Shown here: one piece after another, positions 17,084-26,061 of the stretch
How the letters are laid out: every line of letters starts with the position of its first letter
How positions within the stretch are numbered: the first letter of the stretch is position 1
Assembly: GCA_965217095.1 (NCBI GenBank)
Contig: OZ244235.1
Span: forward strand, 372,001-436,000
DNA from: CAYNZV01 sp965217095
Lineage (GTDB): Bacteria > Latescibacterota > UBA2968 > UBA8231
Reading direction: 5' to 3'
DNA length: 64,000 nt
Program-made: the position numbers and the translations under genes
The notes under the pieces: generated by a model
The model's input: the letters and a program-made list of their open reading frames with translations, nothing else
Told to the model about the DNA's origin: nothing
The model's database searches: none

Positions 17084-18052
17084 CTATTCGATCATACTGC
17101 CCGTGGAATCGATCCTCACCGTGCTGCTAAGCTTCTGGTCGTCCTGCTCGTACCAAATGGTATACCATATGGACCCCGCCAGCCGGTGTGGCGGTGCCGC
17201 CACCGAGGGACCCCAGCGAAACCGGCTGATGTTCTCTCCCGGAACCTCGAAGACGTGGCTAATCACCGCCACCTGATTCGAATCGAGCGTTCCCACCTCC
17301 AAAGTCTTCATTTCCTGCACGCCAGCCTTCACCATCATCAGGTCGTCGAACGGATCCCCGTATTCGGCCAGCGCGCTGGTTTCGGAGATCGTCTGCATCA
17401 ACTCGATCAGGCTTTCTCCCGGAATCGCGAAGTTGAGATTCTCGCCATCCTTTTTGAAGGTTGCCACGCCGACGACGGTACCGTCCATCCCCAGCACGGG
17501 ACTGCCACTGGATCCGGGCGAGATTGGCGCATCGATCTGAATCACCTTGCCGTGGGTTGAATCCCGGCGCACCGACGACACGATTCCCCGGGTTGCGGTT
17601 TGATCCAGTCCTTTGGGGCTGCCCACTACCAGAATATCTTCGCCGATCTCGGGCACGGTCGCACTGACCTCGAGGTATCGGACCGAATCTGCAGGAATGT
17701 CCACGGCAACCAGCAACAGGTCTTTCTCCTCGTCGCGTGCAAGGACCTCCTTTATCGGGTACTCCGAGCCTTTGTGCAATTTGATCTTCGCCGAATAGAC
17801 GTTGTCAGGAATGACGTGATGGTTCGTAACAAAACGCCCATCCGGACTGACGAAGAAACCGCTGCCCTGATGGGTGGTCTTGCTCCGTCGCTTGTACTCG
17901 GTGGCCAGGACCGTGCCCACTGCCGGTCGTGCCATCTTGAAGAGTTCGGGGATAGTCTTTTTCCGATTGGATTTTTCCGCCCCGGTTGCACCGGCTGCCG
18001 ACAGCGCGAAGAAGGTGGTAACAACGGCTAGTACGATCTGCTTAGTGAGCAT
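17084..18052 (-). CDS. Exported Deg-like (S1C) serine protease without PDZ domain
   Basis: A 322-residue protein with a signal peptide (hydrophobic residues 6-22, cleavage near GATGA) and a trypsin-like domain. His79 lies in TNHHV, Asp111 in EKDLLLV, and Ser182 in PGSSGSPVL, a variant of GNSGGP. The last 100 residues are not a PDZ domain and I do not recognise them. The likely role is periplasmic protein quality control. The ATG at 18052 follows AGGAA. Confidence 0.85.
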   Translation of the reverse strand: MLTKQIVLAVVTTFFALSAAGATGAEKSNRKKTIPELFKMARPAVGTVLATEYKRRSKTTHQGSGFFVSPDGRFVTNHHVIPDNVYSAKIKLHKGSEYPIKEVLARDEEKDLLLVAVDIPADSVRYLEVSATVPEIGEDILVVGSPKGLDQTATRGIVSSVRRDSTHGKVIQIDAPISPGSSGSPVLGMDGTVVGVATFKKDGENLNFAIPGESLIELMQTISETSALAEYGDPFDDLMMVKAGVQEMKTLEVGTLDSNQVAVISHVFEVPGENISRFRWGPSVAAPPHRLAGSIWYTIWYEQDDQKLSSTVRIDSTGSMIE

Positions 18053-18090
18053 TTCCTATTGATCTCCCGATAGTTGGCCTGTCTGCGATC

Positions 18091-18119
18091 AATCTCCGTA
18101 CGGGGATTCGCTTTGTCAA
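18091..18119 (-). promoter_or_regulatory. Candidate promoter for the Deg-like protease
   Basis: On the minus strand TTGACA (18119-18114) is followed after 17 bases by GAGATT (18096-18091), about 40 bases before the protease start. The -35 match is perfect and the -10 is poor. Confidence 0.35.
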
Positions 18120-18141
18120 TTTGGAGCTCAATACCACGTGT

Positions 18142-18777
18142 TCATGAGGTGACACCCGAAATCTCGATCCCCAAACCGCGAACGACTTGCATGACGAAGC
18201 GGTAGGTCAATCCCCATAACAGCGGCCTATCCCCACCTATCTCAATGGCGGGCAACAGCAGCTGCCGACCGCCGATCGGAAAGCGAGAATGAAGATGGCG
18301 TTGAGGGTCTGCCAGATCCTTCAAATCGAACCAGAACGCGCTCCGCACCTCTTGATTCAAGGTGAGGTTTGTATCGAGCGATTCGCGATTGGACCTTTCC
18401 TGCGGTGCTGATGGGGTGAGGAGATACGCGAATCCGGATACCTGCACCGAAAGGGTCGTGCCGGAAAGATCGTCGAGGCGGCCAAGATATTCGGCCTCTC
18501 CGAGATCGATGCCGATCTCTTCCCGGGTCTCCCGTTCCGCGGCTGCCCGAAGGGTCTCAATACGATCTCGAAGACGACCTCCCGGAAACGCGATATGCCC
18601 TGACCAGGGGTCGCCCTCTCGTTCGATACGCTCAATGAACAGTACCTGCAGGTTGGATCCGGCATGGCGAAGAAGCATGGCGACAGCGGCCGTATCCTCG
18701 TGCGAGGCAGGAAGGAGTTGTGGGGGGCGCTGTGCCAACACATGGCGCAGCTTCGCGAGCGCGGTCGAGTCACTCAA
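18142..18777 (-). CDS. Nudix hydrolase, CoA-pyrophosphatase (NudL) type
   Basis: A 211-residue protein with the segment SGHIAFPGGRLRD followed by the Nudix box core ERETREEIGI. The pattern around HIAFPGG is that of NudL-type CoA/nucleotide pyrophosphatases, which cleave CoA to 4'-phosphopantetheine and 3',5'-ADP. The spacing between the box glycine and the first glutamate is one residue longer than the strict consensus. It lies 14 bp after the galM stop in the same direction. Confidence 0.82.
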   Translation of the reverse strand: MSDSTALAKLRHVLAQRPPQLLPASHEDTAAVAMLLRHAGSNLQVLFIERIEREGDPWSGHIAFPGGRLRDRIETLRAAAERETREEIGIDLGEAEYLGRLDDLSGTTLSVQVSGFAYLLTPSAPQERSNRESLDTNLTLNQEVRSAFWFDLKDLADPQRHLHSRFPIGGRQLLLPAIEIGGDRPLLWGLTYRFVMQVVRGLGIEISGVTS

Positions 18778-18791
18778 TGGTCGGCCCCTGT

Positions 18792-19853
18792 TTACGACAC
18801 GGAAAACCGAATCAGATCCGTATGGCTATAGGTCTCTCCCGGGCGCAAGACCACCGAGGGCCATCCGCAGGAACCGCCTCTATTCACTGCGTCCGGAAAG
18901 TGTTGTGCCTCGAGGCAGAAAGCGGCCTGCTTTACGTAGGGTACACCACCCTTTCCGATGTTGGTTCCGTCCAGGTAGTTCCCGGTGTAAAGAACCAATC
19001 CCGGTTTGGTGGTCTCGAGCTCCATGGTACAGCCCGAGTGCGGATCTCTGACGTTCGCAACAGCTTGCAGCACGTCGCTCGAGCGGTCGAGCACGAAGTT
19101 TAGATCGTACCCGAGCGGATCGGCGTCGCCTGGGAATTCTATCCGGCTGATGTCGGTGCCGATCCGCTTTGGCGAGCGGAAGTCGAACGCCGTGCCTTCA
19201 ACCGGGAGCATTTCTCCGGTGGAGGTGTGGTCCTCATCTGACGGAGTGTATTTGGAGGCCGCTATCTGCAGTTCGTGTTCCAACACTGCACCCCCGTCAT
19301 GACCTCCCAGATTCCAATAGCCGTGATGGGTCATATTGACGACCGTCGGCGATTCAGCTTCGGCGAAATAATCCATACGAAGCTCGCCTTTTTGTGTCAG
19401 CGTGTAGGTGACGCGTGCGGTCAACGCTCCCGGATAACCTTCCTCGCCGTCTGGACTATCGTAGCCCAAGACCAGCAAGTCTGCTGCCTCTTCGACGGCG
19501 GTCCACACCTTCTTGTCGAAACCCTTGAATCCGCCATGGATTTGATGGTCGCCGAGGTTGGCGGTGATACGGTGAGTCACCCCGTCCAGTTGAAACCGGG
19601 CTCCCGAGATGCGATTGGCGACGCGACCGATGATGGCGCCGAAGTATGGATGGTCCGACAGGTAGCCGTCGAGATGGTCGAATCCCAGGGCAACATCGCA
19701 GGATCTGCCGCCGCGGTCGGGAATATGCATCTCGGTCAGGATACAGCCGTAGTTGGTGATTTTCGCACATAACCCGGCACTGTTTCGGAGGGTCCACAGA
19801 AAGACCGATTTACCGTCTACGTCGCCCCACGCCCGTGGTTCACTGTCGTTCAT
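18792..19853 (-). CDS. galM: Aldose 1-epimerase (mutarotase)
   Basis: A 353-residue galactose mutarotase. Motifs are NYGCILTEM, GRVANRISGARF, the catalytic-His segment VNMTHHGYWNL and the catalytic-Glu segment AFCLEAQHFPDA near the C-terminus. It interconverts alpha and beta anomers of aldohexoses. It forms part of a minus-strand run of sugar genes with the lactonase at 20187. Confidence 0.92.
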   Translation of the reverse strand: MNDSEPRAWGDVDGKSVFLWTLRNSAGLCAKITNYGCILTEMHIPDRGGRSCDVALGFDHLDGYLSDHPYFGAIIGRVANRISGARFQLDGVTHRITANLGDHQIHGGFKGFDKKVWTAVEEAADLLVLGYDSPDGEEGYPGALTARVTYTLTQKGELRMDYFAEAESPTVVNMTHHGYWNLGGHDGGAVLEHELQIAASKYTPSDEDHTSTGEMLPVEGTAFDFRSPKRIGTDISRIEFPGDADPLGYDLNFVLDRSSDVLQAVANVRDPHSGCTMELETTKPGLVLYTGNYLDGTNIGKGGVPYVKQAAFCLEAQHFPDAVNRGGSCGWPSVVLRPGETYSHTDLIRFSVS

Positions 19854-19883
19854 TTCCTTTGTGTTCCGCGGGCAAGGAGGGGC

Positions 19884-20177
19884 CTAGCCTTTGGTTCCCT
19901 TCCCCTTGAACATGGTCTTGAGCACCAGATCTATGTAGCTGTCCGCCACCTCGGCGTCGAAACCACGGCCGACGAGATCGGCCTGGAGCTCATCCGGTGG
20001 CACACCCTGTTTGAGCTGGCGGTAAACGTACTGGACCGCCTCCTTCGGCGCTGCGTCGCGCGTAAGATCTTTCTGCGGCTTTCCCTTGGACGAGTCCAGC
20101 ATCTTGCGAAGCTGCGCCGCTTCGCTGGAGGATTTCTCCTTAGCAGAGCTTCCGAACAGTTTTCCGAAGATACCCAT
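19884..20177 (-). CDS. Small hypothetical protein
   Basis: A 97-residue, Lys-rich protein (MGIFGKLFGSSAKEKSSS...) with helical segments around EAVQYVYRQLKQG and ADSYIDLVLKTMF. The N-terminal IFGKLFG resembles short amphipathic membrane-binding starts. It lies 9 bp after the lactonase stop and 30 bp before galM, so it is probably co-transcribed with them. I do not recognise the family. Confidence 0.65.
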   Translation of the reverse strand: MGIFGKLFGSSAKEKSSSEAAQLRKMLDSSKGKPQKDLTRDAAPKEAVQYVYRQLKQGVPPDELQADLVGRGFDAEVADSYIDLVLKTMFKGKGTKG

Positions 20178-20186
20178 GGGTCACAC

Positions 20187-21269
20187 CTATGAGGTTGTGT
20201 AAGCCATCTTGAGGCATACCGGCATGGACACCTCGACTACATGTCCCGTTTCGCTGAGCATCCCTGTATCGTCGTCCCGCCTGAAGCACACAATGGAATC
20301 CGTTTCTTGGTTGGCTGCCAGGAGGAATGTACCGGAGGGATCGATGGCGAAGTTTCGCGGTGTGCTGCCTTTGGTGGATGCCAGCTGCACGCGTTCGAGC
20401 ATGCCACTGGATTCATCTATGCCAAAGACGGCGATACTGTCGTGCCCGCGATTGGAGCCATAGACGTGTTTGCCCGACGGTGAGATGTGAATGTCGGCAG
20501 TGTGGTTGGTTCCCCCGAAATCATCAGGCAAGGTACTCAGGGTCTGAATCTGCTCCAGTCGCCCGCTACTTCCGTCATAGGTGAAGACACTCATCGTCGA
20601 TCCCAGCTCGTTGATGAGATAGGCGAACCTTCCAGAGGCGTGGAAGGTTAGATGGCGGGGCCCAACTCCCGGTTCCGACTCCACCCAGGGTTGCTCGCCA
20701 GGGCTCAACCGTCCCGAATCCGCATCAAACTTATAGATCATGACCTTGTCGATGCCAAGATCGGGCGCAAAAGCGTAGTTGCCAGCAGGATCCAGCAACA
20801 TGGAGTGGGCGTGAGGACTTGTCTGCCGCTCCGGATCGACGCTCGATCCTTCGTGTTGCATTTCGTGGACAATCGCACCGAGGCTACCATCTGCCTCAAT
20901 CGGCAGTACCGTTACGGTACCCGAGAGGTAGTTGGATACCATGGCAAAGCGGCCGTTCGGATGTACGGTTACGTAGCACGGACTCGATCCCCCGGTACTC
21001 TGGACGTTCAACAGTTCGAGCTTACCGTTAGATTCATCGATAGCGCACGCGCTTATCTGGCCGTTCGGAACGAGCTCGTTGATGACGTAGAGATGTCGTT
21101 GGTCGGGACTCAAGGTCAGGAAGGAAGGTTGCTCAATGTCGCCGAGTTCGGAGTGATACTCCAACTTGCCCGACTGCAGATCCAGCGTGTAGATGTAGAT
21201 GCCTACGCTCTCCCGGCGGGTGTAGGTTCCAACATAGACCGGGATCGTTCCGCTCGCTGAAGCGCTCAT
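20187..21269 (-). CDS. pgl: 6-phosphogluconolactonase-type lactonase (seven-bladed propeller)
   Basis: A 360-residue lactonase of the YbhE/Pgl propeller family. Typical pieces are VYVGTYTRRESVGIYIY at the start, LSPDQRHLYVINE, PSPHAH-like TSPHAHSMLLDPAGNYAFAPDLGIDK, GPRHLTFH and the final FLLAANQETDSI. The ATG at 21269 is chosen over 21302 because AGGAG lies 6 bases before it. It would hydrolyse 6-phosphogluconolactone or a related lactone. The zwf gene that would feed it is defective at 47972-48696. Confidence 0.85.
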   Translation of the reverse strand: MSASASGTIPVYVGTYTRRESVGIYIYTLDLQSGKLEYHSELGDIEQPSFLTLSPDQRHLYVINELVPNGQISACAIDESNGKLELLNVQSTGGSSPCYVTVHPNGRFAMVSNYLSGTVTVLPIEADGSLGAIVHEMQHEGSSVDPERQTSPHAHSMLLDPAGNYAFAPDLGIDKVMIYKFDADSGRLSPGEQPWVESEPGVGPRHLTFHASGRFAYLINELGSTMSVFTYDGSSGRLEQIQTLSTLPDDFGGTNHTADIHISPSGKHVYGSNRGHDSIAVFGIDESSGMLERVQLASTKGSTPRNFAIDPSGTFLLAANQETDSIVCFRRDDDTGMLSETGHVVEVSMPVCLKMAYTTS

Positions 21270-21277
21270 CGATTCTC

Positions 21278-21820
21278 CTACTTCTTCTTGGGCCTGAAGC
21301 AAGCCAACCGGTTTTCATCGGTGGTCAGATACGGCCCGCCAATCAGATCGACGCAGTAGGGGATGGCGGGGAACACCGCGTCCAGGCACTCCCGAATCGC
21401 TTTGGGCTGACCCGGCAAGTTGACGATGAGAGCATGTCCCCGAATGCCCGCGGACTGCCGCGACAGGATCGCAGTCGGCACCTTTTCAAGCGACACCTTG
21501 CGCATCAGCTCGCCGAACCCGGGCATCATCTTGCTGCACACCGCTTCCGTCGCCTCTGGAGTGACATCCCTCTCCGCGGGACCGGTTCCTCCGGTCGTAA
21601 TGATCAGGCAACACGAATCGGCGTCGCAGAGTTCGGTCAACGCCGACTGCAACAGGTCCTGATCATCGGAAATCACCCGTGGCACGGCGGTCCACGGCGA
21701 GGTCAGGATCTCCTCCAAGTACTCCCGAATCGCGGGGCCGCCCCGATCTTCGTACTCGCCCCGACTGGCGCGGTCCGACACCGTCAAGATTCCGATCTTT
21801 GCCGTCTCTTCAGCCATCAT
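21278..21820 (-). CDS. mogA: Molybdopterin adenylyltransferase / MoaB family
   Basis: A 180-residue MogA/MoaB-type protein. Motifs are ILTVSDRASRGEYEDRGGPAI, the nucleotide-binding IITTGGTGPAERDVTPEA and VNLPGQPKAI. It activates molybdopterin with ATP before molybdenum insertion. Its stop is 8 bp from the lactonase start. No other molybdenum cofactor gene is in the window. Confidence 0.9.
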   Translation of the reverse strand: MMAEETAKIGILTVSDRASRGEYEDRGGPAIREYLEEILTSPWTAVPRVISDDQDLLQSALTELCDADSCCLIITTGGTGPAERDVTPEATEAVCSKMMPGFGELMRKVSLEKVPTAILSRQSAGIRGHALIVNLPGQPKAIRECLDAVFPAIPYCVDLIGGPYLTTDENRLACFRPKKK

Positions 21821-21843
21821 GTGATTCGCGGCGGCTTTCCAGG

Positions 21844-23178
21844 TTAGATTTCACTGGCGACTTCTCTAATGCTGTCGCTCACGACCGCCACGGTATGCGC
21901 GATCTCTTCCTCCGTAATCGTGAACGGGGGACTGAGGGCAATGTGATCGCCCTCGACGCCATCGATTAGTCCCGGGGCGCCTGGCATAATCAGCACATTC
22001 TTTTCCATGCAGCGATTGACAACCTTCCCCGTGAGCCCGATACGAGGATCAAACGGTGTTCGCTTCGCTTTGTCGGCAACGAATTCGACCCCGATAAGCA
22101 GCCCTTTCCCCCTCACCTCGCCCACCATCGGCAGCTCTTCAAGAGGTTTCATCTGTTCCAGCATCAGGTCACCCATCCTGCGACAACGCGCTACGAGGTC
22201 GTGCTCGCGCACGTAATTCTGAACTTCGAGGGCCACGGCGCAGGAGAGGGCGTTGGCACCATAGGTGTGACCGTGAACGAAAGAGTCGTTGTCGCGATAG
22301 ATCGCGTCGTAGACCTTCTCGCTGGCTATGGTCGCCGCGATCGGGGTGTAGCCGCTGCTCAATCCCTTGCCCGTGGCAATGATGTCCGGCGTTACATCCC
22401 AATGCTGTATGCCGAAGTCCAGTCCGGTGCGCCCGAATCCGGTAACCACCTCATCTACGATAAACAGAATGTTGTGGCGATCGCAGGTCTCGCGCACGAT
22501 GCGAAAGTATTCGGGTGGCGGGGCGACGCCGGCACATGACGTGCCCAACACCGGTTCGGCGATGAAAGCCGATATGTTCTCGCTCCCCTCCTGCTTGATA
22601 GTGCGCTCCAGCTCCTCGGCGCAGCGCAACTGGCACTCGTTCCGCTCGCTGCAATAGGGGCAGCGATACGGGATCGGCGGCGTTATGTGCGGAAAGTCGA
22701 GCAGGTACGGCGCGTAGTCGTTGCGCCAAACGGAGCGACCCGACAAGGAGAGGGCACCGATGGTATTTCCATGCCAGCTCTGCCATCTCGTGATCACCTT
22801 GTATTTGCTGTGATTGCCGTTCTCTACATGGTACTTCCGCGCCATCTTCATGGCCGCTTCGGTCGCCTCCGAACCGCCGGATACGAAGAAGACGCGAGAC
22901 AGGTCTCCAGGCGCCATTCGGGCAACCAGGCCGGACAATTCGATCTGCGGTTCGGACAGGAACCGCCCATACGGGAAGCAGATCCTTTCGGCTTGTCGCT
23001 TCATCGCTTCTGCGATTCGGGCAACGCCGTGACCGATGCTGACCACATGGACCCCGGCGCAGGCGTCCAGGTACTTCCTGCCTTCCGTATCGAAGATGTA
23101 AACCCCTTCTCCGTGCGAGACAATGGGCCATTCTGTCTTTCGGGCGCGGTGAAAGATGTTGTCGTGCGAAGATTTCAC
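21844..23178 (-). CDS. Class III PLP-dependent aminotransferase
   Basis: A 444-residue class III (omega/ornithine-type) aminotransferase. Visible are the cofactor-site segment VFFVSGGSEATEAAMKMAR, LFIVDEVVTGFGRTG with the PLP-contacting Asp, and IIATGKGLSSGYTPI with the Schiff-base Lys. The extra Cys cluster PYRCPYCSERNECQLRC between residues about 160 and 190 is seen in a subset of the family. The substrate is not predictable. Confidence 0.88.
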   Translation of the reverse strand: MKSSHDNIFHRARKTEWPIVSHGEGVYIFDTEGRKYLDACAGVHVVSIGHGVARIAEAMKRQAERICFPYGRFLSEPQIELSGLVARMAPGDLSRVFFVSGGSEATEAAMKMARKYHVENGNHSKYKVITRWQSWHGNTIGALSLSGRSVWRNDYAPYLLDFPHITPPIPYRCPYCSERNECQLRCAEELERTIKQEGSENISAFIAEPVLGTSCAGVAPPPEYFRIVRETCDRHNILFIVDEVVTGFGRTGLDFGIQHWDVTPDIIATGKGLSSGYTPIAATIASEKVYDAIYRDNDSFVHGHTYGANALSCAVALEVQNYVREHDLVARCRRMGDLMLEQMKPLEELPMVGEVRGKGLLIGVEFVADKAKRTPFDPRIGLTGKVVNRCMEKNVLIMPGAPGLIDGVEGDHIALSPPFTITEEEIAHTVAVVSDSIREVASEI

Positions 23179-23248
23179 TGGGTGCCTTTCATCATGCGTG
23201 GCCGTTTGGTCCCTTCAGAAGCCAAAGGAAGATCGCGCCGTCGCGGAG

Positions 23249-23503
23249 CTACTTACGCGACATACCCTTGGTATACACCTTGCCTTGAATGATTTTGTGT
23301 GCAGGATGGCCGCCCATCATCTTGGCACGAGCGAACTCGCTGCCGCAGTCCGGGCATTTCAGGTCACCCTTGGTGCGATCCTCTACGATCCGCTCGGGTC
23401 TGCACTTGACCAGGCCTCCGCGGCCCCCCTTGCGGTATTTGTAAAGCAGCGAACGGCAACCAGCACAATGAATGGAAATGGTACGAATATCCTTGCCTGC
23501 CAC
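23249..23503 (-). CDS. Small zinc-ribbon protein
   Basis: An 84-residue basic protein with CAGC near the N-terminus, a single Cys in LVKCRPE and CPDC in LKCPDCGSEFA. The paired CxxC motifs suggest a zinc ribbon or rubredoxin-like knuckle. The C-terminus is rich in Lys and Arg, which would suit nucleic-acid binding. It is a single gene between msrA and the aminotransferase. Confidence 0.75.
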   Translation of the reverse strand: MAGKDIRTISIHCAGCRSLLYKYRKGGRGGLVKCRPERIVEDRTKGDLKCPDCGSEFARAKMMGGHPAHKIIQGKVYTKGMSRK

Positions 23504-23541
23504 GGGTCATTCAGCGGCGCCAACCCAGCCCGCGCCGTACC

Positions 23542-24090
23542 TCAAGCTGGATCCGCCAACCGATCGCTGAACTCAGCGTGAAGCTTTTTGATTTTTGGAT
23601 CAATGATCACCTGGCAGTAGGGCTGGTTGGGGTTGGATCTGTAATAATTTTGATGATACGACTCCGCTGGATAGAACTGATCCAGCGGCACGATTTCCGT
23701 AACGATCGGGTTGGGCCACAGGTCGGACGCGTCGGTTTCGGCTTTCGATCGCTCCGCCACCGATCGTTGTTCCTCCGAATGATACATGATGCTGGATCGG
23801 TACTGGGTGCCCTGGTCGTTCCCCTGGCGATTCAGGGTCGTGGGATCGTGGGTGTGCCAGAAGACGCGGAGGACTTCTGCGAACTCTAGGATCTGCGGAT
23901 CAAACCCTACCTGGGCGACCTCGGCATGGCCGGTAGTTCCAGAGCAGATCTGTTGATAGGAAGGCGAAGGGACATGGCCGCCGGCATAACCGGAAACCAC
24001 ACTGACCACACCCTTGAGGTTCTGAAAAACCGCTTCGACGCACCAGAAACATCCGGCGCCTAACGTGGAATATTCCACCTCGTCTGACAT
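23542..24090 (-). CDS. msrA: Peptide methionine-S-sulfoxide reductase MsrA
   Basis: A 182-residue MsrA. The catalytic-Cys motif GAGCFWCVEAVF is at residues about 11-22, followed by VVSGYAGG, EVAQVGFDPQ and FWHTHDPTTLNRQGNDQGTQYRS. It reduces methionine S-sulfoxide in proteins using thioredoxin. The ATG at 24090 is preferred because the region before it in the same frame does not look like MsrA. No MsrB domain is attached. Confidence 0.93.
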   Translation of the reverse strand: MSDEVEYSTLGAGCFWCVEAVFQNLKGVVSVVSGYAGGHVPSPSYQQICSGTTGHAEVAQVGFDPQILEFAEVLRVFWHTHDPTTLNRQGNDQGTQYRSSIMYHSEEQRSVAERSKAETDASDLWPNPIVTEIVPLDQFYPAESYHQNYYRSNPNQPYCQVIIDPKIKKLHAEFSDRLADPA

Positions 24091-24283
24091 GATTTCACCC
24101 GCAACACTGTGTATATTTAGGAAATACGAATTCTTCCCCGCAGCCCAGATCCCGTAACGAACCCCGCGCAGCGTTGTCGCTGACCCCGAGTCCTGCGCGA
24201 GAAGGTAGGCCGCCGTCATTCGGACCGCAAGCGGTTGTGTCAGGTATGCGAAACGCGGTGTTATCGCCCTTATCCTATGGGTC

Positions 24284-24754
24284 TTGGGTGCCTCGTGTGG
24301 CTCGATTACTCCGGTTCCGCGCTATACCTCATCCGGAGGCCAGGAGGCGGTGGTCTCCGAGCTGCAAAAGCGGAAACGGGGTGGCAAGAACCTGGGCAAG
24401 GTGGTCGATTCGTATCTCGGAATTCCGTATCAATGGGGCGGTACGACCCGCTCCGGGATGGACTGTTCAGCTTTCACCCGTGCCATCGTTCGCGAGACCT
24501 ACGGCATCGAGCTTCCGAGAACCTCCAAACAAATGTTTCAGGTGGGAAAAATCGTGAAGAAACAGGATCTGAAACCGGGTGACCTGGTTTTTTTCAAGAA
24601 CACCTATTCGGGACCGGGGGTTTCCCACGTGGGCATCTTCGTCGGAGACGGCCGTTTTGCACATGCAAGCGCCAGCCGGGGTGGTACGATCACCGAACTT
24701 ACCCACCCGTATTTCCTCAAGAGATACACCGGGGCACGGCGAGTGACCCGCTAA
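24284..24754 (+). CDS. NlpC/P60 cell-wall endopeptidase, probable lipoprotein
   Basis: This gene encodes a papain-like NlpC/P60 domain with catalytic Cys in GMDCSAFTRAI and His in VSHVGIFVGDG, plus the KPGDLVFF motif. It should cleave peptidoglycan stem peptides. The given start is a TTG at 24284, but the frame is open back to 24209 and reads KRGVIALILWVLGASC, an excellent lipoprotein signal with lipobox LGASC. The only upstream start in that frame would be a rare ATT at 24218. The ATG at 24246 is in another frame, so a frameshift near 24246 is possible. Confidence 0.85.
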   Translation: MGASCGSITPVPRYTSSGGQEAVVSELQKRKRGGKNLGKVVDSYLGIPYQWGGTTRSGMDCSAFTRAIVRETYGIELPRTSKQMFQVGKIVKKQDLKPGDLVFFKNTYSGPGVSHVGIFVGDGRFAHASASRGGTITELTHPYFLKRYTGARRVTR

Positions 24755-26061
24755 TGTTCATCCGCTTCGCGCTGCTGGCGCTGGGAATGGAAGCCGCCCT
24801 GGTTTTTTTCGTTTTCTTGGGCGACCTGAAGCAGCGGATGCCCGAGTTCTGGTCTGCCCTTTTTCTAGCTTTCTGCATATATCTGATCGCCTCTAGGCAT
24901 GTCTGGAGAGGGATCCAATGGAAGGTAGGATGGATTCTGGCGGTAGCGCTGCTGTTCCGCTTGACGCTGTTGCCGACCGAGCCTTCGCTGTCGGATGATC
25001 TCTATCGCTACCTGTGGGACGGCAGGGTGCAGCTTGCCGGGATCAATCCGTATCTCCACCCGCCGGACAGCGAACAGTTGCTCTCGCTGCGCAACGAGTT
25101 GTGGGAGCATATCAACCACAAGGACATCTCGACGATCTATCCGCCCCTGAGTCAGATTCTGTTTCGACTGACCTGCGCTGTTTCCCCGACGGTCTTTATG
25201 ATGAAGGCGATCTTCACAACCTTCGACTGCGCGATCATCCTGTTGCTGGTCAGGATACTGCAAAGGCGCGGCGAGGACCCTCGACGAGTCTTGTTATATG
25301 CCTGGAATCCGCTCCCAGTCTTCGAGGTCGCGGGCAGCGGTCATCTCGATACCTTCGGTGTTTTCCTGTTGTTGAGCTCCCTCTACTGTCTGGTGCATGG
25401 GCGACGCGCGGCGGCCGCCTGGGGTTTGGCCGGCGCCTTCATGGCCAAGCTGCTCCCGATCCTTGTTTTTCCAATCCTGTGGCGCGACGCACATTCTCGT
25501 TGGAGCGAATGGAAATCACGTCTCCCCTTGCTTTGGTTTCCCGTCGGGGCGGCGATCGCTTTTTTTCTGTTCGCCGACGCCGGCCTGGATATCCTCTCCG
25601 GTCTGCAGATCTTCCTCGCGAAATGGCGCTTCAACGATGCCGTTTTCTCCTTGCTCTACGCAGCCATCAAGGAGCCCGGACTGGTTCCGGACGACGCTGC
25701 CCTCTACGATGCCAAGCTACTCTGCGGCGGACTGCTGTTCGGTGCCTTAGTTTGGGCCTACGCGCGCCACCATGACCCGTTCCGTGCCGCGGCCACGATT
25801 CTGGGTGCCAACCTGTTGTTGTCACCGGTTCTGCATCCCTGGTATCTCCTGTGGGTCCTGCCGTTTCAGGTCCTTTTTCCGGTGCCTGCATGGACGTTTC
25901 TAAGTGCTGCCGTTTTCGTGTCCTACAACGCGCTAGCCGTCTACAGTGCGACTGGCGTATGGGTCGAGTACGTCTGGGTTAAATGGATTCAATTCGCCCC
26001 GTTTTTCTTGCTGCTGCTGGCTTATCCCGCCTATCGGCGCTGGCGCGGCAGACCGCAATGA
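24754..26061 (+). CDS. Polytopic GT-C type glycosyltransferase
   Basis: A 435-residue membrane protein with about ten hydrophobic helices. The first large loop carries LSDDLYRYLWDGRVQLAGINPYLHPP and INHKDISTIYPPLSQ, the pattern of lipid-linked-sugar mannosyl/glycosyltransferases of the GT-C fold (GT87/GT39-like), with acidic catalytic candidates in SDD. The ATG overlaps the stop of the NlpC/P60 gene (TAATG), so the two are coupled. The acceptor is unknown. Confidence 0.8.
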   Translation: MFIRFALLALGMEAALVFFVFLGDLKQRMPEFWSALFLAFCIYLIASRHVWRGIQWKVGWILAVALLFRLTLLPTEPSLSDDLYRYLWDGRVQLAGINPYLHPPDSEQLLSLRNELWEHINHKDISTIYPPLSQILFRLTCAVSPTVFMMKAIFTTFDCAIILLLVRILQRRGEDPRRVLLYAWNPLPVFEVAGSGHLDTFGVFLLLSSLYCLVHGRRAAAAWGLAGAFMAKLLPILVFPILWRDAHSRWSEWKSRLPLLWFPVGAAIAFFLFADAGLDILSGLQIFLAKWRFNDAVFSLLYAAIKEPGLVPDDAALYDAKLLCGGLLFGALVWAYARHHDPFRAAATILGANLLLSPVLHPWYLLWVLPFQVLFPVPAWTFLSAAVFVSYNALAVYSATGVWVEYVWVKWIQFAPFFLLLLAYPAYRRWRGRPQ

